NCBI GenBank assembly: GCA_030268105.1
Contig: BSDZ01000094.1
Coordinates: forward strand, 648,501 to 712,500
Direction: 5' to 3'
Source of the DNA: Volvox africanus
Taxonomy: Eukaryota > Chlorophyta > Chlorophyceae > Chlamydomonadales > Volvocaceae
Length of the DNA stretch: 64,000 nucleotides
Below the pieces are notes generated by a model. The model saw only the letters and a program-made list of their open reading frames with translations. It ran no database searches and was not told the DNA's origin. Position 1 is the stretch's first letter. Each line of letters starts with the position of its first letter. A program made the translations under genes and the position numbers. Shown here piece after piece: positions 1 to 10,565 of the stretch.

Positions 1-930
1 GGCGCGTGTGTGTTGGCTGGGGCTGGCTAGTGTGGTGTTGTCATTGACCAGGCCGTGGCTAGTGTGTAGGAGGATTGCGGAATTCATGTCTTCGGCTTTG
101 TGCAAGATCCCTGTCCGGGTACAGTAAGCTCGGTGCCGCATCTTCTGTGTCCGCGTGCTCGCTCCTCCAGTAGTCATCTTGGCGGTGTAGACCTGCTGGT
201 CTTGGACTGCCAGAAGAGCAGCAGTCTAAATTCGAGCAATCAAATTGATGGCTGGTGCTACCTTGGCTACCTTGTGGCCCAACGTGTGCTTGCCTTCTTC
301 CTCGTTCCTCCTTCCTGCCCTGCCGCTACCCTCATACCTCACTACGTTCCCCCTCCCTGCTCCCTGGATCGCCAGGTGCCCCAGTCCTGGTGCTGGAGGA
401 GCTGGCCTCAACTCTATCTTCTCAATGGGGCTGCCGCAATTATTCAATACTGATCGAGACCTCTCAGGTGAGTGAGCCTGTTGCTGTACGACGCTTTGGG
501 TACGAACAAGATACGGATTTGCGTATGTACCTGCGTTCCTCCTGTTTGCATACTGGCGGACAATGCCGTGAAAAATAGTGTTGGTGGTCGCCGATCTTTA
601 TTATATCTTTATGGTTCCTGGCGGGGCTGATGCCAGCTCAGGTGGCGTCTTGCAACCAAACAGAATCTGAAGGAGCAATGACAAATGCTGGCGTGCATGC
701 GGCGAATGAGCGAGGGCGATTGAAAGCCCGGTTATCCTGACTGCGTAAGCCAGTTGGCAGTGCTGTGGATGTTTCCCATCATTCGTTCCTTTACAGTGCT
801 AACTACACCCTTTCCCTTCTCTTTCCGCCCAAGCATATAATGTAACCCTTGCTCCACCCCACCTTGCTCCACCCCACCTGGACGACCGTCCGAACAGCCC
901 ACCAAAGCCAGGACAAGAGCATTTTACAGA
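1..930. other. Region upstream of the kinase core, possible 5' exons
   Basis: No protein is recognised here. An open stretch ends at a good splice donor at 470 (CAG then GTGAGT) and could be an upstream exon of the kinase gene; it reads as a short hydrophilic segment. The rest shows no coding signal I can support. A promoter cannot be placed. Confidence 0.3.
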
Positions 931-3900
931 CTGTCTTGGTCACTGCTGAAGGCGATCCGGTCACCCCCAACACTGAGCCCAAGCCTGACCTGGATTTGCA
1001 TGTGCGCCTCCGAGACGCTAACAGCGCCCCCACAAGCCGCACTGAAATCAAGGGCAGCGCCGCCAACAACAATGGCCATAAACCCGATTTTGGCACTGTA
1101 AGCGCCGGTAAGCTCGGCCAGCACGGTTTTTGTACTAGTACCTCGGGGAAGGAGGTGCATACACATGCACATACAAACACAATACCGACTGCGCTTGTGA
1201 TTGGGGTGAAGTGAGGGCGAAGGGGTATTCATAGGCTGGCTGCAGCCCTTGCCTCGTCAAGGTGTTCACAGCGACGGCAGCAGTTGATGCTGTGTCTGAA
1301 TGCGGTAGGTGATCACATATTTGGGGTGACTGCTGTTGCTGTTGGTGGTCTATGTGACGTGCACAATATGTTCTGCATGGCACCTAAGCTGTTTTAACTG
1401 CACGTCCCTGTACCAAAGGGTCCGATTCTGCAGATGGGAGCGGCCAGAAGGAGTTTCCAGCTGCCAGTGGCACCAACGGGCGTCAACAGGTGGAAAATGA
1501 TGCTGAGGGCGACGCGGGGCCCCAAACTGCCGTTACGAATTACAACAATAGCTTCCTCGCAGCTGTGAGCTGCCATACCATCAGCGCCGGTTTGGAAGTT
1601 GCCAGTGGCGATGGTGGCAGTGGTGGCAGTGGTGTAGTGGAGCTGTCGCAAGTGGTGCGCGGAAAGGGCGCCTTTGGACGTGTGATGGAGGGGACGTTCA
1701 ACGGTGAACGCGTGGCGGTGAAGCTGCTGGCGTGCGACTGGGCGTGGGGGGAGCCAACGGAGACCTTTACTCGGTGCTTTGCGCAGGAGTTGGAGGTGAG
1801 GAAAGTGGCACCGGGAGTGGCAGGTGGGTGCGACTGGTGGTTGACGACTCGGAACGCTGATTGGCCTGGCCCGCCAAGGTTTCAAAGCAAGTATTAAGGC
1901 AAGAAATGCTGTGGGAGGCATGGTTAAGTCAAAGTTGGTGGAGGAAATGAGCATTATTAGCCGCAGGGGCCCCTGCTTACCAATAGCGCCCCGAAACCGA
2001 AGTAATTAAGTGATATCATACCGATGTGTCTGTGCGTGTAACATGTTGCGATGTTGCATTTTGCCCAGGTGTTGAGCCGCTGCCAGCATCCAAATGTGGT
2101 CCGCCTGCTAGCGGCGTGTGTGGACGCCCCACGGTTGTGTCTGGTTCTGGAGCTGATGGAGACGTCCCTGGATCGAGTCATATATGGGGACCCAACAGCA
2201 CCCCTGATGCCATTACCCAAGGCAAGTGGAGATTAAGGCTCCTCCGGGCTTTGGGGGCTGGGTCTTTGGTGTATGCTTTCACTTCTGGCGGACACTACGT
2301 GGTTTGTTCAAATTCTTATCACAACTGCCGTGCATAACTGCGAGTAGTCTCTTCCCTTCGTGTGTGTATGGTCATACAAATTTAACCGGTACGGTGGGGA
2401 TCCGATTCGTGTACGATTTTTCCATTATTGCATCGACAGCCTTTGAAATAATCCAGCGAACTGAAACCAAGGCAATATCCCAAAATATGCGAAATATCCG
2501 CATTTTCATTTGGTTTTCTTGAGGACATCCCTGGAGCCGCAAGCCCCATGCCCGCACATCTGGCTGTCGGCCTTCCTGATCGTCTCATTGCAGGTGCTTC
2601 ATATCGCCATATCCGTGGCAGCAGCGCTCGCGTACCTGCACCCGACCATCATCCATAGGGATCTGAAGGTGAGCGACCGTGCATGGCATTGAGATGATGA
2701 AGGCCTAATGCTGTCACCCATGTCGCCTTGACACCCCCTTCACTCTCTTTCTCCCTCTCACGTCCCTCCTTCAGCCCGCAAACGTGTTGATCAACGACCC
2801 CCAGAGCGACCGCCCCGTCGTTAAACTGACGGTGAGTTGAAGGTGCCCACATTGCCGCAACACCCTTGAAACACCTCTGCCATGCAGCGACAATCTTGTC
2901 CTACACGCGTTAGTCGCTGCGCCAATTTACTGATGCCTACTGATTCGGCAGGATAGAGGCTTGCCTGCCTCTATCCTGCCGAATCAGTATGCATCTATAC
3001 CCCCTGATCAATCGCAAGTAATCGTGTCAGACCGCATGTCTGGGGCCTTGATGCAGCCTAAGTGATGTACAGCCTTAGTGAGAGGCAACCTTCTTCATCG
3101 ATTGACTGCGTTGCTCGCCCTGTCCTTGGTCGCCGTACTAAAGGTCCCGAAGGCACTAATTCTCATCTGCAAGTGACCAGCCTTGCTGCTGGTCCCCTTG
3201 TAAAACATGGCTAACCAACCTGTCGTTCCTCCTGCGCAGGACTTCGGTTTGGCGCGTCTTCGTGTGACCGTAATGCCCACAGAGCACCCGGACGCGGGCA
3301 CGGTAGGTTGGGGACGCGGGAGAGGTGTGGGTGTGGGACCTGGGGAAGGGCCGCCAAGTAAGTATCCAGGTTTTGCTGCGGGCAGTTCACAGATGTCGTC
3401 AGGCCGGCGATGCAGGCCCCAGGATCGGCCCCAGGATCGGCACTGAGGAACGTAAACTTACAGGACGGGAAAGGAGACCAGATCAGGAAGGAACACAGAA
3501 GAAAGTATATCATTTCTGGATCCATTCACGCATGCTACTGTATATTTGCGTCCACAGCTGCGGAGACGTATGGGACTCAGTCTGCCAGCGGTGAAGTCCA
3601 TGCCCCTGTGCCCCGGTTCATTGGACTTCAATTCCGCCGTCTGGCATTGGACGGAGCTGGAGCTCCATATCCTCATCAGCCGGCTGTGCGGCCCACACAT
3701 GTTCACATCGCAGACTGCACGTTGACCGCTGCCTGGAATCGTGGATGCCAATAGTCATCTTCATGCCGCCTTTTGTTCTTGGCACAATTCCACATACAAG
3801 CGAACTTTCTCTTCCGCTCTTTTCCCCCCGCCCCCTCACCCTGGTCGTCTACTTTCCTCGATGCTGTGGCGCCTGCGGGCTCAACTGCTGCTGGTGATCG

Positions 3901-5692
3901 CGTCATGTCGGTCCTGGCCTCCACCTCTATCCATGGCTTTGGCCGTCGTGATGGCCATGGTCATCCCGCCGCACCGACGGCCATGGGCTCATGGAACTGC
4001 GCACATGATGCCCTATCACACGTCTCTACAGCCGGCATACATGGCACCAGTGAGCAGTCTAGGGGGCATGGCCACGTATAGCGCACTGATCTGTTTGACG
4101 GCGAATTTGTGTGATGGCCATTCTTCCTTTCTCCTCCCCCTTGTTCTCTGCCAGTTAGGTGCTTAGTGCTTCACTTCGCATAGAGTGGGAAGGGCTTTTT
4201 TCGTATCCATATAGCGGCTTGTCTTTCTGGATGAAGTGTGCTTCCACTGCATTGGAGGATAGCGATGAACTTCGCGCTCTAAGCTGTTGGGTTGGTTCGG
4301 GCCTCAGTTGGTTCATTCGCATTTTGTGAGGGCCAGAATGGATGATTTCTAGTCACGTCCATTACATTAGCTAGGGATGTAGATGTAAGCTCTGCTTAGG
4401 TTAGCTTCTTACACCCGCTGCCTTCCTGCACCTCCTTGCTTCTTTGATTTGCTATCTGCGATCTGCAGGAATGCTTTGAAGTGCAAAACAATATGGTCAC
4501 CCACAAAGCGGTGAGGGAGCAAGCGCCACCATACGGGATGAGATCGCCCCGTTATATCAATAACAAAGGGGGGGGCAATGTCATTGATCTGCAGTATAGT
4601 TAGCTGTGCCCCGCCACCCTCCTTATTTCCCCAGCTTAGGACCACTCCATGAGCGCCCTACCCAACCCCAATAAGCACCATGCATGTGCCAAGGTAGTTA
4701 ACTCCAGATCTGTGAAATGACATGCTTAGCGATACATACAAGTATACAAGTCATGGAACCATTTAGACCTTCAAGCAAGGCAGCTTAGGGCCCAGCGCTG
4801 CTCCTCTTTCACCACTGCATCCCAGCCCACCTCTGCCACTCCTCTTTCACCACCGTGTGCTTCCACCAACAGTGAGGCAGCAGCACACCTGTGCATCCAC
4901 ATGCCGCCTTTTCATCCCTTCCACTCCAGGACATTTTTTCGCTTGGCGTGCTGCTGTGGGAGATGCTGATGTGCAAAAGACCCTGGGAGGGGCTGGCGAA
5001 TCCCCTGGCTGTCGCATTGATGGTGCGCGTCATTGCCGGTTGCAATCGTTTGACCTCACGAACTTCCAAATGACCAATGGTCACTATAAACGTTGGAACT
5101 TACTTCATTAGGACTTCGTTAGATGCTGTACCTGTAACACGGCTTGCGTGTGGACGTATCTCAAGGCTTGGCTGCTGCTGCGTCAGGGAGGTATGGTGGC
5201 GTATCGATTCACTGTATGCATCCGCCTGGGTAATGGTAACCGATTGCTGTGTGTACCCTGGCTGCCGTTGTATGTATGGGGGCTCACGCTGTTCGGGCGG
5301 CAACCCTTGCACGTGCCCGGGCCCGCCTGCGGTTCATCTCGCAGGTGGCATATAGCGGTGCGCGCCTGTCCCTTTCCGATCTGGGCGAGGATCGCTGCCC
5401 GCCAAAACTCGCTCGCTTGATTGAGGCCTGCTGGGAGAGGGACCCGGCTCGACGGCCAGCGGCGGCTGAGGTAGCCAAGCATCTGGCACTGATGCAGCAG
5501 GTGCGTTCACTTAAACAATCGGATGCATTGAGTAGGGATTGAATGGGATTACTTGAGGTTGGGGAGGAGGGGGCTAGGAGATCCACTTCGGTAAGGGGGC
5601 TTGATTGTGTGCTATGGTGTGCTATGAGCGTGCTGCTCTGTTCCCCGCCATGGTGTGTCTTTGTGCAGCAAATCCAGCTTCAGCCGTTGTAA
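931..5692 (+). CDS. TKL-type protein kinase, multi-exon
   Basis: Protein kinase that would phosphorylate Ser/Thr (or Tyr) residues; the target is unknown. Exons that join in frame: 931-1107 (tentative), 1434-1795, 2069-2221, 2594-2668, 2775-2831, 3240-3302, 4032-4049, 4469-4510, 4930-5022, 5345-5500, 5669-5692. Visible in order: Gly-rich loop GKGAFGRV, VAVKLL lysine, a helix-C glutamate (QELEV), catalytic loop HRDLKPANVLI, DFGLAR, YMAPECFE, DIFSLGVLLWEM and the C-lobe arginine region CWERDPARRP. The kinase domain fills the C-terminal part and the protein ends eight codons into the last exon. The loop and APE motifs fit the tyrosine-kinase-like (Raf/MAP3K-like) group, which is expanded in volvocine algae. 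All catalytic residues are present, so it is probably active. Every intron from 1796 on is phase 0. The intron at 2222 begins GC, and exon 4032-4049 is only 18 nt. The N-terminus and true start codon are unresolved. Confidence 0.85.
2938..2989. repeat. Perfect 23-bp inverted repeat in a kinase intron
   Basis: Arms 2938-2960 and 2967-2989 are exact reverse complements around a 6-nt loop (TTGCCT). It lies inside the intron between exons 2775-2831 and 3240-3302. It could be a remnant of a palindromic mobile element or a small-RNA hairpin. Confidence 0.9.
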
Positions 5693-6672
5693 TCCATCCC
5701 GGACCAGTAGCAGACACGGGGACAGCATCACCAGATACCTTGCGACGAGGAGGATGGCTAGGCCCCTGGTGGCTTAATCTGAGGCTCCGCTGCCTCCACG
5801 GCCATCGATGTCACTTCGAAATATCTTCCGAGGCTCAACTAACAAAGGCTATTGTGAGGAGGATGTGGTAGTGATAAAATATACATTGACCTGCAGAAGT
5901 GCTTATGGCAGAGATAAAGGGTTTGAGCACACAGGCTGCTTGTTCTGAACAGCGACCACAGTGGGAGTACCGCATGGTTGGTTAATTGTGTACGTACGTA
6001 TATAGTTGGGTCGAGGCTGAAAACAGCTGAAGTCGCAGGTTTGAAGATGGGCTGTTCAACGCCCTCTTAGGTCTGCCTATGCAACTTAGAGATCAAAAGC
6101 GAATCTATGATTGATGCTAGTTTCCTGTAGCTTATCGATTATAACCAATGTCGTATGAAAAAAAGGGTAAGAGAGTAATTGGGTCCATACATATATGCAT
6201 CTACTCATGTCGATGGCGGTCCTAGCACCTGGATTTCCTCAAGCGGCTTCGAAAAGCTCCTGTGGGGCCTGTCTCTGGGGATTGATGCTTGTAAGTATAT
6301 ATGTTACAATTATGAATAAGGTTTAGCCAAGTGCGTCAGGTTGGCGAAAGCAGTAGGGTATGTGCGTGTTGCCTTGGGAGTCGATATCCCATTTCTTTCC
6401 GTCCTGCCACCGGCCGCACGCCACATATAAGTCTGGACCGTACTGCGTGCACCACGGTGCCATTCCTGGCTGCCGCCCGCCCCCACCGAATGTCCCTGGC
6501 TGAGGGTGGCAGGGGAAGCGGACTTGGGAGAAAGCACGGCAAATACCAGCACCCAAACGGCGCCTCTTAATACATGGCTGATTATGTGAAGTGTCATGTC
6601 TCTTGTTAAGCATGGCGACACGCGTTCATAAATTGAATATATTGTTGCTGTCACAACTTGCGGAACATATAG
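5693..6672. other. Intergenic, kinase 3' side to transposon block
   Basis: About 1 kb with no gene recognised. It should hold the kinase 3' untranslated region. Short open frames on both strands show no motif. The last five bases (TATAG, 6668-6672) are the left target-site duplication of the transposon block. Confidence 0.6.
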
Positions 6673-7505
6673 TGTTGTACCTCTCCTTCGTGTTTGCTCA
6701 TCAGTATCTGCGCGTCTGAAGACTTGCGACACCAATGCGCGAGCACTTGCAAGTACAGCAAGGCAAGCGCGAGCAAAGAGAGACAGCGGAAGACTTCAAA
6801 CAAGAAGAGATATAACTTACAGTCTTACAGATCGAAGCGGTGCAATGGACGCAATCGCCGTCAGCGCCGGAAGCAAGCAATCATCACGCGGCGGTGAATA
6901 GCGAAGTTTAGGCTTAGCTCGGGCTAAGTAGAATAGCGTATAGCAATAATAATGTAGAACACACGAGTGTTCTCCGGTGTCGAATATCTTATCTTGCTTA
7001 GCCGTCCTCGCATCTGTTATACTCGTAGCATCACGATGCCGTACGATTCACACTAGGAGGCCGATCCTAAGTGTGACAACCCTACTGCGTATAGGCGATG
7101 TCCATGTATAACAACATATAAGCCTTTCCGGCATTCGCATGATGCAAGGGTCTGAATAACGATATTCGGTTGCAAGGCATGCATCGCGACGAGTGCGGCA
7201 CTCTCAACATGTGCTGTAATGAAGTAATATTATATCAAATAATATTACTTATCGTTCCATAGCACGAGCATAATGCGCACTTCAATGATTCGGTATTTCA
7301 TGCATGCTAGGCGGATTTGCCATGATGCGATGTCGCGATGGATAATGATAACATGCCAAATGCATATATAAATGTATGCGAATACATCTATATCATGCAG
7401 GTTCATTCATATGCAATAATCATTCATGCGTTCATCAAGATAACACTTCGCCTTGCAGGGTCGCATCGACCTACGCATCGGCGGGAAACGAACCGTAGCA
7501 CAACA
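6673..7505 (-). repeat. Outer gypsy 3' LTR (left end)
   Basis: An 833-bp LTR that begins TGTTGTAC and ends CACAACA on the plus strand (5'-TG...CA-3' on either strand). It matches 25335-26167. It contains the conserved hairpins also seen in the inner LTRs, at about 7049-7075 and 7152-7169. The second of these carries one unpaired change here (CTGAATA against CCGAATA in the other LTR). Confidence 0.95.
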
Positions 7506-7522
7506 ATTATCCCCACTCCCGT
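7506..7522 (-). promoter_or_regulatory. Polypurine tract of outer gypsy element
   Basis: On the minus strand a purine-rich run (GGGAGTGGGGATAA) lies directly before the 3' LTR, where plus-strand DNA synthesis of an LTR retrotransposon is primed. The inner copy has the matching tract at 14672-14686. Confidence 0.75.
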
Positions 7523-7564
7523 ATGCAGCGTCCTCGCTGCTTCATACAGCATCGACTGCAAGGG

Positions 7565-8039
7565 TCATTGGGCTTGTGTGGCACGTTTGCGGGCTTCTTC
7601 GAGCAGGGGCTTCATGTCCTGCGAGAAGTTGCGTGCCGGTTCCCATGAGTTGTGCTCGCTGGTATACCCTGTCCACTTGACCAAGTACTCGTGTACTGTC
7701 CGCTTACGTCGGTGTCGGCCCACACAACGCGCGCGATAATCTAACACCCGCTCCACATCGTAAAACTTCTGTTTACCAGCGATCCAGGTCTCGGGAACTG
7801 GTTCTATCGCTGCGGGGGCATTAGCAGGCTCAGGGACGGGTTCCGTACCACGATAAGAACGGACAAGCGATACGTGAAACGTGGGGTGAATGGTCATATC
7901 AGCGGGCAATGCAAGCTCCACAGCCACATTCCCAACCATGCGCATGACAGGATATGGACCAATCCAGCGGGGTAAGAGTTTTCGGGATCCGTCGGCCAAG
8001 GAACGCAAGTTCTTGGTGCTTAGCAACACGAGTTGCCCT
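7565..8039 (-). pseudogene. Outer gypsy pol, C-terminal fragment (GPY/F and chromodomain)
   Basis: The C-terminal end of the integrase region of the outer element, cut off from the rest by the inner element inserted after 8039. The GPY motif (WIGPYPV) is followed by a chromodomain (YDVERVLDY ... YLVKWTGY ... NSWEPARN), which marks the chromovirus branch of Ty3/gypsy. Chromodomains steer integration toward particular chromatin. The frame ends at TGA (7565-7567). The upstream continuation of the same frame is at 15516 and above on the minus strand. Confidence 0.9.
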
Positions 8040-8863
8040 TGTTGTGCTACGGTTCATTTCCCGCCGACGCGTAGGTCGACACGATCCTACGAGGCGAAGT
8101 GCTTTTGTGATGAACGCATTGCATATGAATGAATCTGCATGATATAAATGTATTCGTGTACATTTATATATGCATTTGGCATGTTGTCATTATCCATCGC
8201 GACGTCGCATCATGGCAAATCCGCCTAGCATGCATGAAAGCCCGAAGCATGGAAGTGCGCATTATGCTCGTGCTACGAAACAATAAGTAATATTATCTGA
8301 TATAATATTACTTCATTTAAGCACACGTTGAGAGCGCCGCCTTCGTCGCGATACATGCCCTGCAACCGGATATCGTTATCCGGACCCTTGCATCATGCGA
8401 ATGCCGGAAAGGCTTATACGTTGTTACGAGTAGACATCGCCCATACGCAGTAGGGTTGTCACATCTAGGATCGGCCTCCTAATGTGAATCGTACGGCACT
8501 GCGATGCTGCGAGTATAACAGATGCGAGGACGGCTAAGCTAGAGAAGACATTCGATACCGGAGAACACTTGTGTGTTCTACATTACTATTGCTATACGAT
8601 ATTCTACTTAGCCCGAGCTAAGCCTGAACTTCGCTAATCACCGCCGCGTGATGATTGCTTGCTTCCGGCGCTGACGGCGATTTCGTCCATTGCACCGTTC
8701 TGATCCGTAAGACTGTAAGTTATATCTCTCTTCGTCTTGAAGTCTTCCGCTGTCTCTGTTTGCTCTCGCTTGCCTTGCTGTACTTGCAAGTGCTCGCGCA
8801 TCGGTGTCGATAGTCTCCAGACGTGCAGATACTTATGAGCAAACGCGAACGAGAGGTACAACA
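8040..8863 (+). repeat. Inner gypsy 5' LTR
   Basis: An 824-bp LTR starting TGTTGTGC and ending GTACAACA. It contains four hairpins: about 8147-8173 (arms ATATAAATGTA), 8285-8313 (12-bp arms), 8366-8383 (7-bp arms) and 8460-8486 (10 bp with one bulge). It includes a TATA-like TATAAAT inside the first hairpin. It should carry the element promoter and polyadenylation signal, which I cannot pinpoint. Confidence 0.97.
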
Positions 8864-8866
8864 ATT

Positions 8867-8881
8867 TGGTATCGAGACAGG
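8867..8881 (+). promoter_or_regulatory. Gypsy primer-binding site
   Basis: TGGTATCGAGACAGG starts three bases after the 5' LTR. The TGG start (complement of tRNA CCA) and the TGGTATC core resemble the initiator tRNA-Met class used by many plant LTR elements; the exact tRNA was not checked. The same site is found in the outer element at 25317-25331 on the minus strand. Confidence 0.8.
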
Positions 8882-8930
8882 TTCGTTGCCTAACTGTCTC
8901 TCTTTGTCTAATCGGAAGTAGGTTCTTTCT

Positions 8931-9364
8931 ATGGCGAGTTCCAGCGACGAACCACGAGGACCGCTAGATACTTTTGCCGAAGACTTAGGCCGCGCCGTTT
9001 TGGACGCCGCCGCTTCCGGTTTGTAATTGTTTAATTGCTTTTGCTTAGATTGCTGCACTTGTTGTGTAAGTGTATGCTCTGAGTCGCAGGTAATCTCAGT
9101 GCACCGGCATTGCTTGCCGCGGCGACTGAGACCGGCTTTCGTCCGGACCAGTTGGCGACTCTCATTGCCCAAACTACGGAGATCAGGACTCAGCTGGGCA
9201 AGTACTTGCTGAGTTTACTGAATCTTCTCAAGAGTACTGTCGGTAGGCTCACCGAACTGTTTTGTACTCTTGCCTTTGCGATAGAAGTCGGCTTCTATTA
9301 CGCAAAACTAGGGTATCGTTTCGTGCTCCATGTCCGCGGAACACGACGATACGCCGCATACTAG
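8931..9364 (+). CDS. Leader ORF of inner gypsy with candidate 71-nt intron
   Basis: ATG at 8931 opens a short frame that would stop a few codons beyond a GT at 9019. Removing 9019-9089 (GT...GAGTCGCAG) joins it in frame to an open stretch 9090-9364, giving about 120 residues. The second part contains a leucine-rich segment and hydrophobic residues near its end, and overlaps the gag start by 35 nt in another frame. The outer element keeps the same ATG, the same 71-nt gap with GT and AG, and the same 275-nt second part (25267-25180 and 25108-24834, minus). First-part differences between copies that I see are synonymous. It may be a small extra protein, the N-terminus of a spliced Gag, or a regulatory upstream ORF. 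No known family is recognised. Confidence 0.5.
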
Positions 9365-10565
9365 CCTAGCTAGCCAACCCAATTTCGTTGTAGCTGCTAG
9401 AGCGCCGGATAGAGGTCTTGAGACTGTTGGCGCGCGAGCCACTCAAGAGCCCCTTTTCCTTCAGACCCCTGCTCACTTAATTGTGCCGCATTCAGCAGTG
9501 AACACGAATATGGACAACACTGCTGGACCAAGGGTTCTGCCATTACCTCAAGCTCGAGGGCATGATGACATCCCTGAGGTGATGAGATTGTCGATTCCCG
9601 TTCCTAGGCTCAATATTTTGCTGACCGACAAAACACCAGGGCATAGCATAGCCGATGCAACTCGTGCGTACGTGCGTGACGCTAAAAAGTACCTCCAAGC
9701 TGTTCATGGTGGCGATAATGACGGTATCAGGTGTCTCTTCGTTGGTAACACCCTCGAGGGCGCAGCGAAGGACTGGTATCGCAATTGGACCAACGCCCGA
9801 GGCAGCTATACTTTTGACGAGTTGGTCGCCGCTTTGCTCGCACGATTCGCTACTGAGGTTCAAGCACGCGATGTGGAAGCTCGTAACGTTTTGGCAGCCG
9901 GTAGCTACCACATGCGTCGGGATGAAAATGTACCTGCGTACCAGTCACACTTCGAAGCACTTGTGACTCCCATTGCTGACCTCACCGAATCTGAGCGTGT
10001 CTTTTGGTTTAGGCGAGGCCTAACGAAACTTTTGGCTAAATGGTGCGCCACTGACTTGGTTGGAGCGCAGATCAAGTCGTATGACACGTTGGTCGCTTTT
10101 GCTAAGGGCGCGGAGATACGACTTCTTGCCGGCGAGGAAGAAGTCAAGTCTGCCCCTCGTGCAAATGCCGTGCAAGTGCAGGATCCGCTTGGGGAAGCTG
10201 TAGCTCTCGACCAGGACCTCGGCGTGACCCGCCCCACGCCTACTGCCGCGACGCGACGCAGCAACGGGCAACGCAAGGCGCGCGGGGGCGCTAGCTCGGG
10301 TGTCCGTGGTACAGGAGGAGCAGGTCCGAGCTCGGACCCAGCTAGGAACAGGAAGCGTGGTGGTGCGCCGTCGTCGGCAGCCGCACAGCGTTCCGACCCC
10401 AACGCGAAGCGTACTCGTACGGACGACACATTTATGCCAAAATGGAATTGCAATCGTTCCGAATTCGAGCGTCGAAAATTGGCCAACGTTTGTCTACGGT
10501 GTGCGGAGAGCCATGCCACGAAGGATTGCCCTCTAATGCCGCCGTTTGTACCTCAGCCGAAATAG
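9330..10565 (+). CDS. gag: Inner gypsy Gag
   Basis: A 411-residue Gag, the structural protein that packages element RNA. The start is the ATG at 9330. The central region (WYRNWTNARGSYTFDELV and onward) has the helical capsid pattern of Ty3/gypsy Gag. A basic Ser/Gly/Ala-rich segment follows. A zinc knuckle lies at residues about 388-400, with spacing CX2CX3HX4C, one residue shorter than the usual CX2CX4HX4C. It ends at UAG (10563-10565). The frame remains open past the stop straight into the protease region, and the same stop is present in the outer copy (23631-23633, minus). That suggests translational readthrough rather than a separate protease start. Confidence 0.9.
   Translation: MSAEHDDTPHTSLASQPNFVVAARAPDRGLETVGARATQEPLFLQTPAHLIVPHSAVNTNMDNTAGPRVLPLPQARGHDDIPEVMRLSIPVPRLNILLTDKTPGHSIADATRAYVRDAKKYLQAVHGGDNDGIRCLFVGNTLEGAAKDWYRNWTNARGSYTFDELVAALLARFATEVQARDVEARNVLAAGSYHMRRDENVPAYQSHFEALVTPIADLTESERVFWFRRGLTKLLAKWCATDLVGAQIKSYDTLVAFAKGAEIRLLAGEEEVKSAPRANAVQVQDPLGEAVALDQDLGVTRPTPTAATRRSNGQRKARGGASSGVRGTGGAGPSSDPARNRKRGGAPSSAAAQRSDPNAKRTRTDDTFMPKWNCNRSEFERRKLANVCLRCAESHATKDCPLMPPFVPQPK

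Noticed and set aside
7338..7739. Open frames opposite the outer element's chromodomain and LTR
   Set aside because: Antisense shadows of the retrotransposon.
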